Assembly (NCBI GenBank): GCA_027604685.1
Contig: JADHYX010000346.1
Location: 1 to 23,950 of the forward strand
DNA length: 23,950 bases
Direction of reading: 5' to 3'
Source: Lobulomyces angularis
Lineage: Eukaryota; Chytridiomycota; Chytridiomycetes; Lobulomycetales; Lobulomycetaceae
Under the pieces are notes generated by a model. That model saw only the letters and a list, made by a program, of their open reading frames with translations, was not told where the DNA came from and made no database searches. Made by a program: the position numbers and the translations under genes. This document shows, piece by piece, positions 21,033 through 23,950 of this stretch (position 1 is its first letter; every line of letters begins with the position of its first letter).

Positions 21033-23509
21033 ATGATGAGGAAAGCAACATCTAATTCGACTAGACAAAAAGCTCCTTTGAAGCAAGAAACTTTAGTGAC
21101 AATACGTCTCCGTCCGTTAAGTGACTCTGAATTAGAAAGAAATCAAAAAAACGCTTGGCTGATAAATCAAAACTCAATTTCTCAACAAAATAAATATGAT
21201 CCAGCAGTTTTTTCGTTTGACAACATTAATGCATTTTCGGAAGATAATAGACTACTCTATTCGCAGGCAGCCAAAAATACAGTTTGGAGTGCAATGGAGG
21301 GTATTAATGGAGTTGTATTGGCATATGGTCAAACTGCATCGGGGAAAACATACTCAATGATGGGAGTAGATGAACAGCCTGGTATAATTCCTCAAGCTGT
21401 TGACGACGTATTTTCTTATATTCGGGAGGTAAGTATGATGAACCTGTAAAATTAATTTTTTATTTAAATAGCAAACTGGTGATAAGGAATATCTTCTTCG
21501 CGCTGCATATATAGAAATATATAACGAAACAATCAGAGATTTATTATCTCCAGATAATACTGACATTAGGTTTTTAGAAGATAGAAGGGTATATTTAAAA
21601 TTATCTGAATTAGTATTCACTGCAGTTTAATATAGCGAGGGGTATATATTTCCCCATTAAAGGAGGAAATAGTTACTTCACCGAAACAGGTCATGAGAAT
21701 TATTCAACGTGGTGAAAGTAACAGACATTTTGGTACTACTGATTACAATATCAAAAGTAGTAGATCACATACAATTTTACAAATCATAATCGAATCGCGC
21801 GACTCCACTTCAAATCCTATTACTCCTTCATCACCTATAAAATCTTCCTTCAAATCAAGTAGAGTTGGAGTAACTATTTCACAGCTTAATTTGATCGACT
21901 TAGCTGGTATAAAATATTATCCAACATAATATATGTTATTAATTTTTACTACTTCCATATATTAACAGGCAGTGAAAAAGCTGCTAGTGACATTGATCGT
22001 CGAAAAGAAGGTGCATTTATTAATAAGTCTCTGCTTTCACTGGGTAATGTTATTAGTAAAATAACTGAAGACAAGGGGTTTGTTAATTTCATCCTTAATC
22101 AATAAATTTAAATAAAAAAAAAAGAGGTCATATTCCATTCCGAGACTCAAAGTTAACCAGAGTACTCCAAACTTCACTTTCAGGAAATTCCAAAATTTCA
22201 GTTATTTGTACGGTCTCTCCAGCTAACGTCAATGAAGAGGAAACACTAAATACATTAAAATTTGCGCAAAGAGTAAAAAAGATACCAATTAGAGCGCAGC
22301 AAAATTTTGGGTTCGAGGACCAAGCATTACTGCAAAAGTATAAGATGGAAATTTTGGAGTTAAAGAACAAGCTCAATGAAACCAACCTAAAATTAGAGCG
22401 TGAGAGAAGTCAAAGTGATGTTACCCAGCTTTTAGCGGAAAGGCAATTGTTTGAGCAACAGCTGCATCAATCGCACTTAGTACGTTTAGCTCTAAAAGAA
22501 AGAATCGACCATTTGACAAAATTAATTTTAACTTCGCAAACTATAACACCGAATGCTATACTAGATTGGAACGCACCAGTCGCCCAAAATGTAAGAAATT
22601 GAATTTAAAAACGTTAATGTTTATGTGAGTGTTTAGAATAAAAGAGCATCTGTGATGATTGAAGGTCTCTTGCCATCGTCTGTAGTTGCACCAAGATATT
22701 CAAGACTAGACATAGTTTCTGAAGGTGGTGATACTTCGCCGCCTGGTTCACCAACAGTTTCTGCGAATACTCCCCCATCCAGGGCACAATTTCCCAGCTC
22801 CATTAGAAGAACCACAATGACAGCTCAACAACACAGACTGAATAGATTAAGCCGACAGATGTCTGACAAAGACTTTTATCAAAAACATATTCAAGAAATA
22901 GATTCTAGAGACGAAAAAATTAAAAATTATAATTTGCTCTTCCAGCAGTTGAAAGACACTGAGGATGAAAATGTTTTAAAATTAATAAATGATTTTGAAA
23001 CTGCTATAGCAGAAAGTAATAGTGATATCGATCAGCTTTTTCCTTTAAAGTCTGTAAAGGAATTAAATTCCGAAAATGAAAAATTAAAAAAAGAAAATTT
23101 TGAAATTGAAATTATTTTGGGAAGTCAGGAGGAAAAAATAAATCTGTTAGAAATTTTGGTAAAAGAAAAGGACTCGGAATTACTTAAATTAAGAAATTTC
23201 CCAATTGATAAGCTCAGTGAAGAGGAGTCTATGAAACTTTTTAAAAACAGCGAACTGTATTCAAATTTATTTTTAAAGAATGAAGCTATGAAGGATAAAA
23301 TTTGTGGATTAGAAGATTTGGTTAAAACTTTAAAGATCACCATTAGCGATTTGCGGGAGAAATTGCGAAAGTTGGAGGAAGTAGAATTCGAGAAAGAAGA
23401 AAATGCGGTAAATAATTCATCAAATGCTAAGAACAGAGATAGTATATCAAGTACTGTCAGTACATTAAGTGTTCAGGACAGAATCAGAGAATTTCAAGAT
23501 CGTTTTTAA
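21033..23509 (+). CDS. N-terminal-motor kinesin, kinesin-7 (CENP-E/Kip2)-like
   Basis: Microtubule plus-end-type motor. Exons: 21033-21428, 21472-21588, 21636-21906, 21969-22077, 22125-22590 and 22637-23509, giving 743 aa. The motor domain (about 18-345) has [13 protein letters not shown]-loop GQTASGKT (99-106), [15 protein letters not shown], switch I NIKSSRSH (209-216), switch II DLAGSE (259-264), [19 protein letters not shown] and [12 protein letters not shown]. The GQTASGKT P-loop, ESNRHFG before switch I and the KFAxRxKKI ending favour kinesin-7. A Ser/Pro-rich insert ([15 protein letters not shown], about 232-250) extends the loop before the beta-strand that leads to switch II. After a neck coil, a Ser/Thr-Pro-rich linker (about 296-340 past the motor, [19 protein letters not shown]) precedes a C-terminal coiled coil. 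The fourth intron has an A-rich acceptor, and the chosen AG (exon from 22125) is the one that restores GGHIPFRD. Cargo and mitotic role are unknown. Confidence 0.92.
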
Positions 23510-23950
23510 AACCCCATACTTTATAAACTTAATAATTATATTTCCACTGAATTGCCTACTGTAACCATTAATTTTTTTTGCTTGCATAACTTAGATTTAT
23601 AGATTTTACTTAAAAGTATAATATTTTTTTTTTTTAGTTTAAATTAAAGTAATTTTATTGAATATTATATTTTAACTAAAGGTTCAAAATAGATTCCTTT
23701 TAAGTTGTTAATTAGAATCTGCGGTAACTTTTGTTAAAAGATTTATTAAAATAACTTTTAAACAGTATAACTATAGTGGGAATTGGAGCAGGAATTGTTT
23801 CAAAGTGAATTTGAATTATCTAAATGTAGTAGGTTAATTGTATTGGTTTTGGGGTCTCTTAGTTAACGTAGAGCTAATGAATAAAGTAGAAAATAATATA
23901 ATTAATAAATTAACTAAATACTTTATAAAACCAGTAAAGTTTTATAAAGG
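23510..23950. other. AT-rich 3' flank of the kinesin gene
   Basis: 441 bases with no supported gene on either strand, only T and A runs consistent with 3' untranslated and intergenic DNA. Confidence 0.5.

Noticed and set aside
1..23950. tRNA, rRNA, CRISPR array, or intact transposon
   Set aside because: No cloverleaf, rRNA core, repeat-spacer array, transposase or reverse-transcriptase motif was seen on either strand.

Overview
This is an AT-rich eukaryotic nuclear window, best explained as an early-diverging, non-budding-yeast fungus. The evidence is nine multi-exon genes whose 68 inferred introns are mostly 36-80 nt, GT...AG and sometimes carry an ACTAAC-like branch site; a fungal-type prephenate dehydrogenase; an Adp1-type ABC transporter with EGF-like repeats; a mitochondrial Lon (Pim1) protease; and Atg101, an autophagy factor that budding yeast lacks. 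I assembled every exon chain by hand. In each complete model the exon lengths sum to a multiple of three and splicing restores the family's motifs. Species cannot be named from sequence alone.

Layout. 1-1202 (-): 5' part of an aldehyde dehydrogenase that runs off the left edge. 1793-3103 (-): coding-like fragments in shifting frames, probably decayed or badly disrupted genes, with a 27-bp near-perfect palindrome between them. 3228-4042 (+): ATG101. 4043-5009: AT-rich spacer. 5010-6860 (+): APC-superfamily permease. 7163-11134 (-): 16-exon Adp1-like ABC transporter. 11473-12333 (-): six-exon gene resembling the Tse2-type ADP-ribosyltransferase-fold toxin family. 12392-14556 (+): ArfGAP-UBA-Gln-rich protein, divergently transcribed from the Tse2-like gene with only 58 bp between start codons. 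14770-18418 (+): mitochondrial Lon. 18904-20765 (+): prephenate dehydrogenase. 21033-23509 (+): kinesin-7-like motor.

The genes do not form a pathway. Most are housekeeping: aldehyde oxidation, autophagy initiation, amino-acid uptake, transport, endocytic trafficking, mitochondrial proteostasis, tyrosine synthesis and mitosis or transport. The standout is the intron-bearing Tse2-like gene. That family is best known as a bacterial type VI secretion toxin; here the gene sits between ordinary fungal genes, with no recognisable immunity partner.
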